A DNA stretch of 64,000 bases from Caldicellulosiruptor saccharolyticus DSM 8903 (GTDB lineage Bacteria; Bacillota; Thermoanaerobacteria; Caldicellulosiruptorales; Caldicellulosiruptoraceae), in assembly GCF_000016545.1 (NCBI RefSeq), contig NC_009437.1:785501-849500 (forward strand), written 5' to 3'. Under the pieces are notes generated by a model. That model had not been told where the DNA came from, did no database searches, and saw only the letters and a list, made by a program, of their open reading frames with translations. Below are positions 26,042-35,358 of this stretch, piece after piece (the stretch's first letter is position 1; each line of letters opens with the position of its first letter). Made by a program: the position numbers and the translations under genes.

Positions 26042-26941
26042 CTAACTCCGTCGGAGTATAGGAATGCTTTTTCTTCTATTCACATTAACACCAACTGAAG
26101 GTCGGCTTTTATAATTATTCTTTTGTTTTTTTTCTGAATAATCTTCAAAATACTTTCCTTCTACAATCCTTACAAACTGCTGAAAAGAAATTTTATCTGA
26201 AATAGTGAACCTTGGAAGCTCGTATGGGCTACTGTTTGATGTTACGTACCCTTTTTTTGTTGTAAAAGCAAGCTTATAATTAAAGGATTTTAAAATCTCA
26301 ATTATTACTTCATTATATCCGCCAAACGGATACGCAAAATAAGGTGATTGAACTACCATCTGACCATTTATAAAATCAAAGAGAATGTCAAGCATGCTGT
26401 ACTGCAAAAGTGCAGGTTTGCCATTTATGATTTTATGCATATCATATGTGTGAGAGCCAAACTCAAACACATCAGAGTATTTTACCATGTCTTCTAAATT
26501 AAGGTATTCAAATTCATCAGGTCTATTTGACTTGTCTATAACAGTTTTTCCAATTACAAAGATACAAGCTTTAAAACCATATCTTTTTAAATTTGGGTAT
26601 GCCAATGTGACATTGTTTTTGTATCCGTCATCCATTGTGATTACTACAGAATTTTTTGGTGGTGTATACTCGCCTTTTAAAAATCTATATAGCTCATCCA
26701 TCGTCAATGTCTTAAAGTTTTTTCTATAAAGATAGTCCATTTGAATTTCAAAATTTTCAACAGAAGTGACTGTACTATGGTTGCATTTTACAGCTTCTTC
26801 TTTGTCTTTGTAAAAGTAATGATAAACCAGTACTGGTATTTTGATTTCTTCTCGTTGAGCAGAAACGTAAATTGGAAACAATAATATTAAGAAAATTGCA
26901 ACTATTGTTAATACTGCGATGAAATATTTTGTCTTTTGCAT
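26042..26941 (-). CDS. Polysaccharide deacetylase (NodB domain), membrane-anchored or secreted
   Basis: This 299-residue protein has an N-terminal hydrophobic segment (about residues 6-27) acting as signal or anchor. The NodB domain shows VLVYHYF, the first catalytic motif TMDDGYKNN and the metal-binding FGSHTYDMH. Such enzymes remove acetyl groups from peptidoglycan, chitin oligomers or exopolysaccharide. The last 40 residues are basic (RRKSIPILRRS at the end). It converges with the EutH-like gene, only 6 bases away. Confidence 0.88.
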   Translation of the reverse strand: MQKTKYFIAVLTIVAIFLILLFPIYVSAQREEIKIPVLVYHYFYKDKEEAVKCNHSTVTSVENFEIQMDYLYRKNFKTLTMDELYRFLKGEYTPPKNSVVITMDDGYKNNVTLAYPNLKRYGFKACIFVIGKTVIDKSNRPDEFEYLNLEDMVKYSDVFEFGSHTYDMHKIINGKPALLQYSMLDILFDFINGQMVVQSPYFAYPFGGYNEVIIEILKSFNYKLAFTTKKGYVTSNSSPYELPRFTISDKISFQQFVRIVEGKYFEDYSEKKQKNNYKSRPSVGVNVNRRKSIPILRRS

Positions 26942-27077
26942 CTTAAAATTTCACCTTCTTTTGCAGCCAGTCTTTCTCCCAAAAGACGCAACATTATTTG
27001 ATTATAAGGGTAGTTTGTGTAAATATAATTAAAAGAATGTTACAGAAATTTGGAAAGAGAGCTTATCAAAATACAGA

Positions 27078-27112
27078 AAAATAAAAGAGGCTGCCACATT
27101 TATGACAGCCTC
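27078..27112 (-). terminator. Intrinsic terminator after the secreted protein gene
   Basis: GAGGCTG and CAGCCTC form a 7-bp stem around a 12-base loop. On the minus strand it is followed by TTTTATTTTT, 40 bases past the stop codon at 27152. Confidence 0.8.
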
Positions 27113-27151
27113 TTGCACAAATCTCATTTTTTTTAAATTTATATTTTTACT

Positions 27152-28204
27152 TTATTTTAACTGCTGAATCTTAGTTGCAAAGCTTTCCAAAAGTTTTAAA
27201 ATACTTAATAAGTTAGGTTGTACATTTTGCCGTTTTATCATGCTTTCATTTATTTGCAAAAACTTTACATCATTTCCAGTTATAATATTGGTTATCTCAA
27301 TTCTTGAAGAAACACCACTGTTGTTTGCAGGCATGTTTTTAATTATAATCTTTACAATTTTATTTGTCTTTTGGTCTAAATAAAAGCTTACTTTGTAGTC
27401 ATCCAATTTTAATAAGTTCACTGATGAAGTGATTGCACTTTCAATCTGTTTTGTAATTTGAGCTCCGCTAATTGAAGCAGGGTCTACATTTAAAGATTTT
27501 AAAGCTTGCTTTTCTTCATCTGTCAATGTTTTGAGATATAAATCTATCATTGGCGAAAGCTGGGTGAGGATTGTTTTTGTATTAGAAAGCAAAAGACTTT
27601 TTACTGCAGGTTCTAAAATTTTGCCAGGCAGAGTTGTTGTCAGCACATAGCAGTCAACGTTTTTGCCAAAAGCTAAAGTTTTTGTCCTATAAGCACCTTT
27701 TACAATAGAAGGTGTCTGTGAACTGAGATAGTTCAAAACTGTTTGATTGAACTTATTTAGGTTTTGAGAAAGTGGTATGTCTAACATATTAATTGAGAGC
27801 CACAAACTTGCAGGGATGCTGGTTTCTATATATTTATTGTCTTTTGTATCCAGTATATAAACCTTTTGACCATTTACATAAATTGTTGAAGTTGAATTTC
27901 CTTTTTTGGCTTGAACAAAGAATTTTTTGTTTTTCCTATCTGCAGATATTTTGTGGCTACTTGTATTATTTACCAGAACATTTACACCAAAGCCTATTGA
28001 TTTTTGGCCGTTGGAGGTAGTGGTTATGTCACACGAAATTGGAAGGTCAGGATTCAAAAGCTTGGTAAGTTCAGTTTTAAAAGCTTTTTCTAAAGGATTT
28101 GATGAGGATTGTTGAGTTTGGGCTGCTGGTACAAAGGGCGCTGAAATGAAAAGGATAAAACTTATAATTGTAAATAAGGCAAATAATTTTTTGAAACTTT
28201 TCAT
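27152..28204 (-). CDS. Secreted protein of unknown function
   Basis: The protein has 350 residues, with a clear signal peptide (MKSFKKLFALFTIISFILF, cleavage probably after APFVPAAQ) and no lipobox Cys. The mature part is rich in Ser, Thr, Asn and Lys with alternating beta-prone segments, and reads like a LolA/LppX-type or DUF6612-like lipid-binding fold, but I cannot name it. GGAGGTGAG sits just before the ATG. It is monocistronic, with its own terminator and with the ara operon on the opposite strand. Confidence 0.75.
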   Translation of the reverse strand: MKSFKKLFALFTIISFILFISAPFVPAAQTQQSSSNPLEKAFKTELTKLLNPDLPISCDITTTSNGQKSIGFGVNVLVNNTSSHKISADRKNKKFFVQAKKGNSTSTIYVNGQKVYILDTKDNKYIETSIPASLWLSINMLDIPLSQNLNKFNQTVLNYLSSQTPSIVKGAYRTKTLAFGKNVDCYVLTTTLPGKILEPAVKSLLLSNTKTILTQLSPMIDLYLKTLTDEEKQALKSLNVDPASISGAQITKQIESAITSSVNLLKLDDYKVSFYLDQKTNKIVKIIIKNMPANNSGVSSRIEITNIITGNDVKFLQINESMIKRQNVQPNLLSILKLLESFATKIQQLK

Positions 28205-28381
28205 TCTTTCTCACCTCCAGATTAAATCTTTCTCGGAATATTAACACTTTCTATATAAAATTATATCACTCTTTTTTAAAAAGTGACCATTCGTTTTGTT
28301 TTTTCGCTCTTTCAGTTCTTCTATCTTTTTCCTATAAAACAACTTTGTGTAAAAATAATTTGAGTGGAATGTATGCTTAAA

Positions 28382-28395
28382 TTGTATATATACAA
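28382..28395. promoter_or_regulatory. 14-bp palindrome upstream of araB, candidate AraR operator
   Basis: TTGTATATATACAA is a perfect palindrome about 98 bases before the araB start. It resembles AraR boxes (TTGT-n4-ACAA in Bacillus) but has six bases between the half sites. GCATATATGC follows about 40 bases later. Confidence 0.5.
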
Positions 28396-28493
28396 CTTTT
28401 TTTATCCTCTCTCTTTTGTTCTTTTTGCATATATGCTACTATATTTTTAAAGAAACATGTATGCACAAGCAAAAGGGGAAAAGGGGGATTTTT

Positions 28494-30164
28494 ATGGCAA
28501 AGTTTAGTATAGGAATTGATTTTGGAACACAGTCAGGAAGAGCAGTGCTTGTTAATGTTGAGACAGGTGAAGAGGTTGCAACAAGTGTAAAAGAGTACAC
28601 TCACGGAGTTATGGACGAGAGCTTGCCAGATGGTACAAAACTTCCTCATGACTGGGCACTTCAACATCCACAGGATTATATAGAAGTTTTGGCAACGACC
28701 GTTCCAGATGTCTTGAAAAAAGCAGGTGTTTCCAAAGACGATGTAATTGGAATAGGAATTGACTTTACAGCCTGCACAATGCTTCCTATCAAAAAGGATG
28801 GGACACCACTTTGTGAGCTTCCAAAGTTCAAATCAAATCCTCATGCCTATGTTAAGCTGTGGAAACACCATGCTGCTCAAAAGTATGCAAACAGGCTAAA
28901 TAGAATAGCACAAGAGCGAGGAGAGAAGTTTTTGCAAAGATATGGGGGAAAGATTTCATCCGAATGGCTATTCCCCAAAATCATGCAGATTTTAGAAGAA
29001 GCACCAGAGGTTTATGAAGAGGCAGACAGATTCATTGAGGCTGCTGACTGGATTGTAATGAAAATGACAGGGGTTGAGAAGAGGAACTCATGCACAGCAG
29101 GATATAAAGCTATCTGGAGCAAGAGGGAAGGATATCCTTCAAAAGAGTTTTTCAAAGCACTTCATCCAAGACTTGAGAATGTTGTTGATGAAAAGCTATC
29201 CCGCGACATATATCCTATTGGCCAGAAAGCTGGTGAGCTCACACAAGAGATGGCAAAGCTAATGGGCTTAAATCCTGGAACAGCTGTTGCAATTGCAAAT
29301 GTGGATGCGCATGTTTCAGTTCCTGCTGTTGGGATTACTGATATTGGTAAGATGCTGATGATAATCGGAACATCTACATGCCACATGCTTTTGTGGAATG
29401 AAGAGAAGATGGTCCCAGGCATCTGCGGGTATGTCGAAGATGGAATTTTACCTGGCTTTTATGGGTATGAGGCAGGTCAGAGCTGTGTTGGAGACCATTT
29501 TGAATGGTTTGTTGAAAACTGCGTGCCAGCGCATTACTTTGAAGAAGCAAAGCAAAAAGGATTAAATATCTACCAGCTTCTAAAAGAAAAAGCAAAAGCA
29601 TTAAAACCTGGTCAAAGCGGTCTTTTGGCGCTTGACTGGTGGAATGGTAACAGGTCAATTCTGGTTGATGCAGACCTCACTGGTATGATGCTTGGCATGA
29701 CCTTAACTACAAAGCCAGAGGAGATGTACAGGGCACTGATTGAGGCAACAGCGTACGGCACAAAGATAATAATTGACAACTTCAATGAACACGGCGTTGA
29801 GGTAAGAGAGCTTTATGCGTGTGGTGGCATTGCTGAAAAAGACGAGCTTTTGATGCAGATTTATGCTGATGTGACAGGACTTGAGATAAAGGTATCAGCA
29901 TCACCTCAGACGCCAGCACTCGGCTCTGCAATGTTTGGTGCAGTTGCTGCAGGAAAAGAAAAAGGTGGTTATGACAGCATATTTGAGGCTGCAAAGAAGA
30001 TGGCAAAGTTAAAAGACTATTCTTACAAGCCAAATCCAAAAAATCATGAGATTTACAAAAAGCTCTACAGAGAATACAGAATTCTTCACGACTACTTTGG
30101 CCGTGGAGCAAATGATGTGATGAAGAGGCTAAAAGAGATAAAAGAAGAAGTTTCGAGGATGTAA
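28494..30164 (+). CDS. araB: L-ribulokinase
   Basis: The enzyme phosphorylates L-ribulose with ATP in L-arabinose use. It is a FGGY carbohydrate kinase of about 556 residues with the phosphate-binding start [16 protein letters not shown], the catalytic region [13 protein letters not shown] and the C-terminal ATP-binding signature [26 protein letters not shown] 28494 has GGGGG 6 bases upstream; the longer frame to 28416 is not needed. It opens an araB-araR-araD group. No araA is present in the window. Confidence 0.95.
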   Translation: MAKFSIGIDFGTQSGRAVLVNVETGEEVATSVKEYTHGVMDESLPDGTKLPHDWALQHPQDYIEVLATTVPDVLKKAGVSKDDVIGIGIDFTACTMLPIKKDGTPLCELPKFKSNPHAYVKLWKHHAAQKYANRLNRIAQERGEKFLQRYGGKISSEWLFPKIMQILEEAPEVYEEADRFIEAADWIVMKMTGVEKRNSCTAGYKAIWSKREGYPSKEFFKALHPRLENVVDEKLSRDIYPIGQKAGELTQEMAKLMGLNPGTAVAIANVDAHVSVPAVGITDIGKMLMIIGTSTCHMLLWNEEKMVPGICGYVEDGILPGFYGYEAGQSCVGDHFEWFVENCVPAHYFEEAKQKGLNIYQLLKEKAKALKPGQSGLLALDWWNGNRSILVDADLTGMMLGMTLTTKPEEMYRALIEATAYGTKIIIDNFNEHGVEVRELYACGGIAEKDELLMQIYADVTGLEIKVSASPQTPALGSAMFGAVAAGKEKGGYDSIFEAAKKMAKLKDYSYKPNPKNHEIYKKLYREYRILHDYFGRGANDVMKRLKEIKEEVSRM

Positions 30165-30193
30165 AGCTTTTAGGTTTTTTAACTTTTCAAACA

Positions 30194-30243
30194 CAGGCTA
30201 CCCATTTTTAAAAAGCTTTTCGGACTTTTTGAAGGGTAGCCTG
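30194..30243 (+). other. Hairpin between araB and araR
   Basis: CAGGCTACCC and GGGTAGCCTG form a perfect 10-bp stem with a 30-base loop, and no T-run follows. It may stabilise or process the araB message, or act as a weak terminator that lowers araR expression. Confidence 0.6.
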
Positions 30244-30298
30244 CGAGTTAAATAATGGTATTGATTTAAAATTTTTTAAGTGGTATGATAAAAATAAA

Positions 30299-30312
30299 CT
30301 TGTATGGACAAG
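30299..30312. promoter_or_regulatory. Candidate AraR operator in front of araR
   Basis: CTTGTATGGACAAG has TTGT and ACAA half sites separated by four bases, the Bacillus AraR spacing, directly upstream of the ATG at 30324. Confidence 0.45.
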
Positions 30313-30323
30313 ATGATGATAAA

Positions 30324-31379
30324 ATGAGCAAAACCAAATATGAGATTATAAAAGATTTTATTATTGAAGGAATTAACTCTGGCAAGTTCAAAGAGGGCGA
30401 GAAGATTTATTCAGAAAATATGCTTGCAAGAAAGTTCAAAGTTTCTCGTCACACGGTAAGAAGAGCTATAATGGAACTTGAGTTTGAAGGACTCCTTGTG
30501 TCTCAAAAGGGGAGAGGTACGTTTGTTGCAAAGAAAAGTGCTGACAGCTCTAAATGCATTGCTGTTCTGACAACATTTATATCAGACTACATCTTTCCCC
30601 TGATTATAAGAGGAATTGAAAAGGTGATAGCACATGAAGGGTACGGGCTTTTGCTATTTTCAACCGACAACAGCTACGAATTTGAAAGATATCACTTAGA
30701 GAGCATAATAAACAATCCAAACATAGACGCTGTCATAATAGAGCCGACAAAAAGTGCCTTGCCTTCTAAAAATCAAGACCTTTACAGAAAACTTATACAA
30801 AAAGAGATTCCTGTAATTTTCATCAACACTATTTTACAAGACATAGCACAAAACTACATAATAACCAAAGACCAGTCAGCAGTTTATAAGCTTACCCAGA
30901 GTCTTATAAAAAGTGGGTGCAAAAAGCTTCTTGGCATTTTCAAAGGAGACGATTTGCAGGGGATAAAAAGGTATAGTGGGTTTGAAAAGGCATGCAAGGA
31001 GGCACAGGCAGAGTTTGATGCAATCTTTTTTACAAGTGAGGAGTACAATTTTGTTCATAACAGAGCAGCTGAAATCATCTCAAGAGAAAGATTTGATGCT
31101 GCTGTTTGTTACAACGACAAGATTGCCCTTCCTCTTTGTGTAAAGCTAAAAGAAATGGGATTTAGAATTCCTCAAGATATATCGGTTACTGGATATGACA
31201 ACTCACTTCTTTCTACACTGACAGAAATAAAACTCACAACAGTTGAACACCCAAAAGAAAAGCTTGGCGAGATGGCAGCAAAAGCAGCACTATCTATGAT
31301 AAAGAAGAGCAGAACTGGTGTCAAGGAAGAGGTTGAATGTGAGATAATCTTCAGAAATTCAACAAAAGGAGGATTTTAA
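30324..31379 (+). CDS. araR: AraR-type regulator (GntR HTH fused to LacI-type sugar-binding domain)
   Basis: The protein has about 351 residues. An N-terminal GntR winged helix (YSENMLARKFKVSRHTVRRAIMELEFEGLLVSQKGRGTFVAKKS) is joined to a periplasmic-binding-protein-like domain with VTGYDNSLLSTL near residue 290, the AraR architecture. AraR represses arabinose genes until L-arabinose binds. The frame is open to ATG 30285, but ATG 30324 matches the usual family start and leaves the candidate operator outside the gene. It is separated from araD by only 2 bases. Confidence 0.9.
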   Translation: MSKTKYEIIKDFIIEGINSGKFKEGEKIYSENMLARKFKVSRHTVRRAIMELEFEGLLVSQKGRGTFVAKKSADSSKCIAVLTTFISDYIFPLIIRGIEKVIAHEGYGLLLFSTDNSYEFERYHLESIINNPNIDAVIIEPTKSALPSKNQDLYRKLIQKEIPVIFINTILQDIAQNYIITKDQSAVYKLTQSLIKSGCKKLLGIFKGDDLQGIKRYSGFEKACKEAQAEFDAIFFTSEEYNFVHNRAAEIISRERFDAAVCYNDKIALPLCVKLKEMGFRIPQDISVTGYDNSLLSTLTEIKLTTVEHPKEKLGEMAAKAALSMIKKSRTGVKEEVECEIIFRNSTKGGF

Positions 31380-31381
31380 AA

Positions 31382-32026
31382 ATGCTTGAAAGCTTAAAAG
31401 AACTTGTTTGCAAATACAATTTATATCTTCCAAAATATGGTCTTGTTACATGGACATCCGGAAATGTGTCAGCTCGCGACCCTGACACAAACCTTGTTGT
31501 TATAAAACCATCAGGTGTGATGTACGACGATTTGACACCTGATAAGATGGTAGTTGTTGACATGGACGGAAATATTGTTGAAGGGAATTTAAAACCTTCA
31601 ACAGACACTCTCACACATCTTTATGTATACAAGCACATGCCACATATAAATGCAGTGGTGCACACACATTCTAACTATGCAACGGCGTTTGCAGCACTGG
31701 GCCAGCCAATAAAAGTGTATTTGACAGCAATTGCCGATGAGTTTGGCTGTGAGATTCCATGCGGACCGTATGCTCAGATTGGTGGTGAAGACATAGGCAA
31801 GGTAATAGTTGAGTATATAGGAGAAAGTCCGGCAATTCTTCTTCAAAACCATGGAGTATTTACAATAGGAAGGACTGTTGATGAGGCAGTAAAAGCGGCT
31901 GTTATGGTAGAAGATGTTGCAAAAACAGTGTTTATTGCAAAGATGATGGGCGAGCCTATCGAGATTCCACCTGAAGAGGTAAAAAGAGCTCATGAGAGAT
32001 ACGTGACAAAATATGGACAAAAATGA
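31382..32026 (+). CDS. araD: L-ribulose-5-phosphate 4-epimerase
   Basis: This class II aldolase-fold, zinc-dependent enzyme of 214 residues converts L-ribulose 5-phosphate to D-xylulose 5-phosphate. Visible are GNVSARDP, KPSGVMYDDL, the zinc His pair in VVHTHSNYATAFAALG and the later LLQNHGVFTIG. AAGGAGG precedes the ATG. Other class II aldolases such as fuculose aldolase are less likely given araB and araR beside it. Confidence 0.92.
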   Translation: MLESLKELVCKYNLYLPKYGLVTWTSGNVSARDPDTNLVVIKPSGVMYDDLTPDKMVVVDMDGNIVEGNLKPSTDTLTHLYVYKHMPHINAVVHTHSNYATAFAALGQPIKVYLTAIADEFGCEIPCGPYAQIGGEDIGKVIVEYIGESPAILLQNHGVFTIGRTVDEAVKAAVMVEDVAKTVFIAKMMGEPIEIPPEEVKRAHERYVTKYGQK

Positions 32027-32073
32027 GCATATTTTTAAATCAAACCCCCAGCACAAAAAGGTTTTATTATACA

Positions 32074-32113
32074 AAGCACAAGGCTGCCGTTAATTTGGCA
32101 GCCTTGCTTTATT
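32074..32113. terminator. Bidirectional terminator between araD and the Re-citrate-synthase-like gene
   Basis: CAAGGCTGCC and GGCAGCCTTG enclose an 8-base loop. CTTTATTTTA follows on plus, and a shorter T-rich stretch follows on minus. Confidence 0.8.
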
Positions 32114-33472
32114 TTATATTCCAAATACCTCTTTTACAACCTCTTTTAACTCTTCATCACTTATTGATGTATTTCTTCCATTTTCATATTGACCATCTAC
32201 CCATTCTTTGACCTTCTGAACCCTTGGGTCTTTTTTGTCAACCTGAATGTCAATGCCGCTATCTTTGAAATACCTGTTTATCCAGATTACAATTCCTGCA
32301 ATGCCTGAGTATGCATCTATAATCACCTTAGGAGGCTTCCCCAGAATCTTTCCTGTATCAAATATATTGTAAATCTCCTCATCCTTCATAAGCCCATCTG
32401 CGTGAATTCCAGCCCTTGTTGCGTTAAAGTTCTCACCAACAAAAGGCGTCATTGGAGGAATTTCATATCCAATTTCCTTTTTGAAATACTCAGCAATCTC
32501 AGATATTACAGCAACGTTCATGCCATCTGCACTGCCTCTTATCTGAATGTATTCCATCACCATTGCCTCTAAGGGAGTGTTGCCAGTCCGCTCACCTATT
32601 CCCAAAAGTGATGTGTTTACCATTGAAGCACCGTATAGCCATGCCATTGTAGAGTTTATCACAGCCTTGTAAAAGTCGTTATGGCCATGCCACTCAAGCC
32701 ACTCAGAAGGCACCTCACCATAGTTTACAATCCCATAGATTATTTGAGGCACGCTTCTTGGAAGAGCCACCCCCGGTATTGGTGAGCCAAGCCCCAGCGT
32801 GTCACAGGCTCTGATTTTCACAGGCATATTTGCCTCTTTTGAAAGCTTCATAAGCTCATTTATAAACGGCAGGACAAACCCGTAAAAGTCTGCGCGTGTG
32901 ATGTCTTCAAAATGGCAGCGTGGTATAATTCCTGCCTCTAAAGCTGCTGACACAATCTCTAAGTACTGTTTCATTGCCTGGCTTCGTGTCATCTTGAGCT
33001 TCTTAAAAATGTGATAGTCCGAGCATGAAACCAGAATTCCTGTTTCCTTGATACCAAGGCTCTTTACAATCTCAAAATCCTCTTTTTTTGCGCGAATCCA
33101 AGCAGTGACTTTTGGGAAATCATAACCCTTTTCCAAACACTTTAAAACTGCTTCCTTGTCCTGCTTTGAGTACACAAAAAACTCTGTGTGAAGAATAACG
33201 CCACTTCCATTGTCAAGCTCATGCAAGTAGTCATAAATCCTACAGATTTGCTCAACAGTGTAGGGTGAGCGTGACTGTTGACCGTCTCTGAATGTTGTGT
33301 CTGTGATGTAAAGCCGCTCAGGAACATTCATTGGCACAATTCTGTGGTTGAAAACAAGCCTTGGTACTTCATTGTAAGGATAGATGTTCCTGAAAAGATT
33401 TGGCTCTTCAACATCCCTGAACTGATACTCAATCTCAAGAATGTGAGTTTTTGGATTAAATTTAACATTCAT
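32114..33472 (-). CDS. Re-citrate synthase-like enzyme (isopropylmalate/homocitrate synthase family), riboswitch-controlled copy
   Basis: This 452-residue acyl-CoA condensing enzyme of the LeuA/HCS superfamily has TDTTFRDGQQSRSP near residues 57-70 (acetyl-CoA/oxoacid site) and the metal-binding EWHGHNDFYKAV. Close overall similarity to the second copy at 53566, which lies near aconitase and isocitrate dehydrogenase genes, and to Re-citrate synthase of Clostridium kluyveri as I recall it, favours oxaloacetate plus acetyl-CoA to citrate. Homocitrate or isopropylmalate synthesis remains possible. ATG 33472 has GGGAGG 10 bases upstream. A c-di-AMP riboswitch lies directly in front. Confidence 0.8.
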   Translation of the reverse strand: MNVKFNPKTHILEIEYQFRDVEEPNLFRNIYPYNEVPRLVFNHRIVPMNVPERLYITDTTFRDGQQSRSPYTVEQICRIYDYLHELDNGSGVILHTEFFVYSKQDKEAVLKCLEKGYDFPKVTAWIRAKKEDFEIVKSLGIKETGILVSCSDYHIFKKLKMTRSQAMKQYLEIVSAALEAGIIPRCHFEDITRADFYGFVLPFINELMKLSKEANMPVKIRACDTLGLGSPIPGVALPRSVPQIIYGIVNYGEVPSEWLEWHGHNDFYKAVINSTMAWLYGASMVNTSLLGIGERTGNTPLEAMVMEYIQIRGSADGMNVAVISEIAEYFKKEIGYEIPPMTPFVGENFNATRAGIHADGLMKDEEIYNIFDTGKILGKPPKVIIDAYSGIAGIVIWINRYFKDSGIDIQVDKKDPRVQKVKEWVDGQYENGRNTSISDEELKEVVKEVFGI

Positions 33473-33490
33473 AAAAACAAACCTCCCTTT

Positions 33491-33622
33491 CAAAGCTTCG
33501 GGGGTTAGCTGACGGGTTCGGGCAGAAAGGGATATTTGCCCTACAAGGCAAGATGCCTTGATTCACCCCGAAAAAGTGGGTCCCCCCTATCCTGTGCTCT
33601 TTACACAGGAATTCAGCTTTTT
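33491..33622 (-). ncRNA. Cyclic-di-AMP riboswitch (ydaO-yuaA motif)
   Basis: Read on the minus strand, the leader contains the hallmark blocks of the ydaO motif in order: GGGGGGACCCA, GGGGTGAATC, a variable hairpin, TAGGGCAAA, then GCCCGAACCCGTCAGCTAAC and CCCCGAAGC. The outer ends AAAGCT and AGCTTT pair as P1. This matches the Bacillus ydaO leader as I know it. The 3' side of P1 lies about 4 bases before the GGGAGG ribosome site and no terminator follows, so control may act on translation. In the class, c-di-AMP binding usually lowers expression. Confidence 0.9.
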
Positions 33623-33640
33623 TGATATTGTGATAACATT

Positions 33641-33669
33641 ATGATACCAAAGAAAAAGAGAACAAGCAA
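33641..33669 (-). promoter_or_regulatory. Promoter for the riboswitch transcript
   Basis: On the minus strand, TTGCTT (33669-33664) and TATCAT (33646-33641) are 17 bases apart, about 20 bases before the first base of riboswitch stem P1. Confidence 0.55.
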
Positions 33670-34312
33670 GAGATTTCAAATTAATATCAGAAACAAAATT
33701 TTTGAAATTACTAAGATAGTATGTACTTTTAAGAATATATTTTGGGACTCAAATGTTTTACTTTATATGAAATAGAAAAAAATAACATGCTATATTTATA
33801 ATATTATGGGAAATAACTATTGATTTCTTTTTTTTAGATGTTACAATTACAATATAAAGGTTATAAAAACAATAAAATGTCTGTGTATTAAAAAAAAGAT
33901 AGGAGTGGTGAAAATGTGATAATTGCCAATTTAGAATAACAATAATGTAATATTCGTGGGTTAATATGTATGAGAAAAAAAGAAACTTATTAAAACACTT
34001 CAGATATCTACTGTAATGAGATAGCATTATAGGGCTAGAAAAGTAAAAAATGTAGTATTTAGAGGGATAAACACTGTGTATAAAAAATAATTATTGCAAA
34101 TATCTGGAAATAACAATTGGTGTTTTAACTAAACACAATAAAATAGTGTAAGCGACGGATAGTATTACACAATAGATTTCAGCTATAATGTAGATATTTG
34201 GGGAATAAAAGTGTTTAGAGGTTAAGCAATATAGTGAAGGGAAGTTATACCTGTAAATAATTTTTTTATTTTTAAAATTAGAAGAATAGTTCTGCAATGG
34301 AGGGATTAAATT
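33670..34312. other. AT-rich intergenic region with no supported gene
   Basis: About 640 bases of very AT-rich sequence. Short frames are present but lack ribosome sites and coding character. A TATAAT at 34184-34189 could be part of a promoter for the gene at 34313, but no convincing -35 is seen. The low complexity suggests an acquired or decayed stretch. Confidence 0.4.
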
Positions 34313-35341
34313 ATGAAAAAATTAAGTATAGCAATGGTCGTAATATTTATAATTTCGCTTCTATCTCTAACTGCTTTTGCTACTTCTGGTGATGAAAAAT
34401 ATATGCCTAATTTTGATGTAGAAAAAAATTATACTAAAATCCAAAATTTATTAGATAAAAGAGCTAAATTGTTATTAAATAACAAAGAAGACGTAGCTGC
34501 ATTAAATGAGATTGATCTTCAATTAGTAAAATATGGTGTTAAGTTTTTAACTTTAGATGAAGTTTTAAGTCAGTTTCCAATGGAAAGAGACAATGGAAAT
34601 GGAGGAAACAATTCAACAATACACGATAAAAATTCGGTATCGGTGTTAGTTTCAGTTCCCACGTCCAATAAAAATACATGGATGTCGTATAGAACTTCAA
34701 ACTACTATTATAAAGGTAAATACTATAATATCCAAAGACTTATTGCACAACCAAAATCAGATGATTCTCCATTAATGAATATTGGTTCTAGAATAGTTAC
34801 TTATAATTATAACTGGCAAGCAGGAGTATATAATGTCATCGAATCTTTAGCATGGTCAGCAGTCGGAACAATACCAGGAGCGTCAATTTTTGTTAATCTC
34901 TACGATGCCATTTCTTCTTTTATTAGCGGTATTAGCAAAACAACTGAGGTAAATGTCCCAAATATTGCATATAGTTGGGCCTCAATTACAACAGCTGTTT
35001 TTACTTATGTGCGCTTAGAAAGTGAGTCTGATAATCGGCAAGTTCTTTCTTATATTTCTACAAAAACTAATACAGTTATAGGTTATCAAATACCAAAGTT
35101 ATCTTATAAAAACAAAAATGGAGTATGGGTTGCTGCACCAGATGTTATCCAGGGTAAGAGAACAATTGATATTATTCCTTCTGGATACGATAGTATTAGT
35201 GGTGCTGTTGAAGCATATTGTGGAGGTTATTCTGTTCCTCAACGCGCTACGGTAGATGGAATTCGCATATCCGGTCCAGAAAGCAAAGTTGTTCAAACTA
35301 TCTATCCATGCAATCCACAGTTCCCTCTTCATTGTGAATAG
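34313..35341 (+). CDS. Exported protein of unknown function
   Basis: The protein has 342 residues with a typical signal peptide (MKKLSIAMVVIFIISLLSLTAFA, cleavage likely at ATS). The mature part begins with a charged helical region, then a Tyr/Asn/Ser-rich domain with RTSNYYYKGKYYNIQRLIAQP, a hydrophobic stretch near residues 180-205 that could insert in a membrane, and a C-terminus with three Cys. GGAGGG lies about 9 bases before the ATG. I recognise no family. The following gene also encodes a small anchored protein, 17 bases away. Confidence 0.7.
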   Translation: MKKLSIAMVVIFIISLLSLTAFATSGDEKYMPNFDVEKNYTKIQNLLDKRAKLLLNNKEDVAALNEIDLQLVKYGVKFLTLDEVLSQFPMERDNGNGGNNSTIHDKNSVSVLVSVPTSNKNTWMSYRTSNYYYKGKYYNIQRLIAQPKSDDSPLMNIGSRIVTYNYNWQAGVYNVIESLAWSAVGTIPGASIFVNLYDAISSFISGISKTTEVNVPNIAYSWASITTAVFTYVRLESESDNRQVLSYISTKTNTVIGYQIPKLSYKNKNGVWVAAPDVIQGKRTIDIIPSGYDSISGAVEAYCGGYSVPQRATVDGIRISGPESKVVQTIYPCNPQFPLHCE

Positions 35342-35358
35342 AAGGGTGGCAAACAAAA

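Noticed and set aside
33758-34297. Two minus-strand frames of 89 and 68 codons in the AT-rich spacer
   Set aside because: They have no ribosome site, their composition follows the local AT bias, and there is no recognisable sequence. They look like chance frames.
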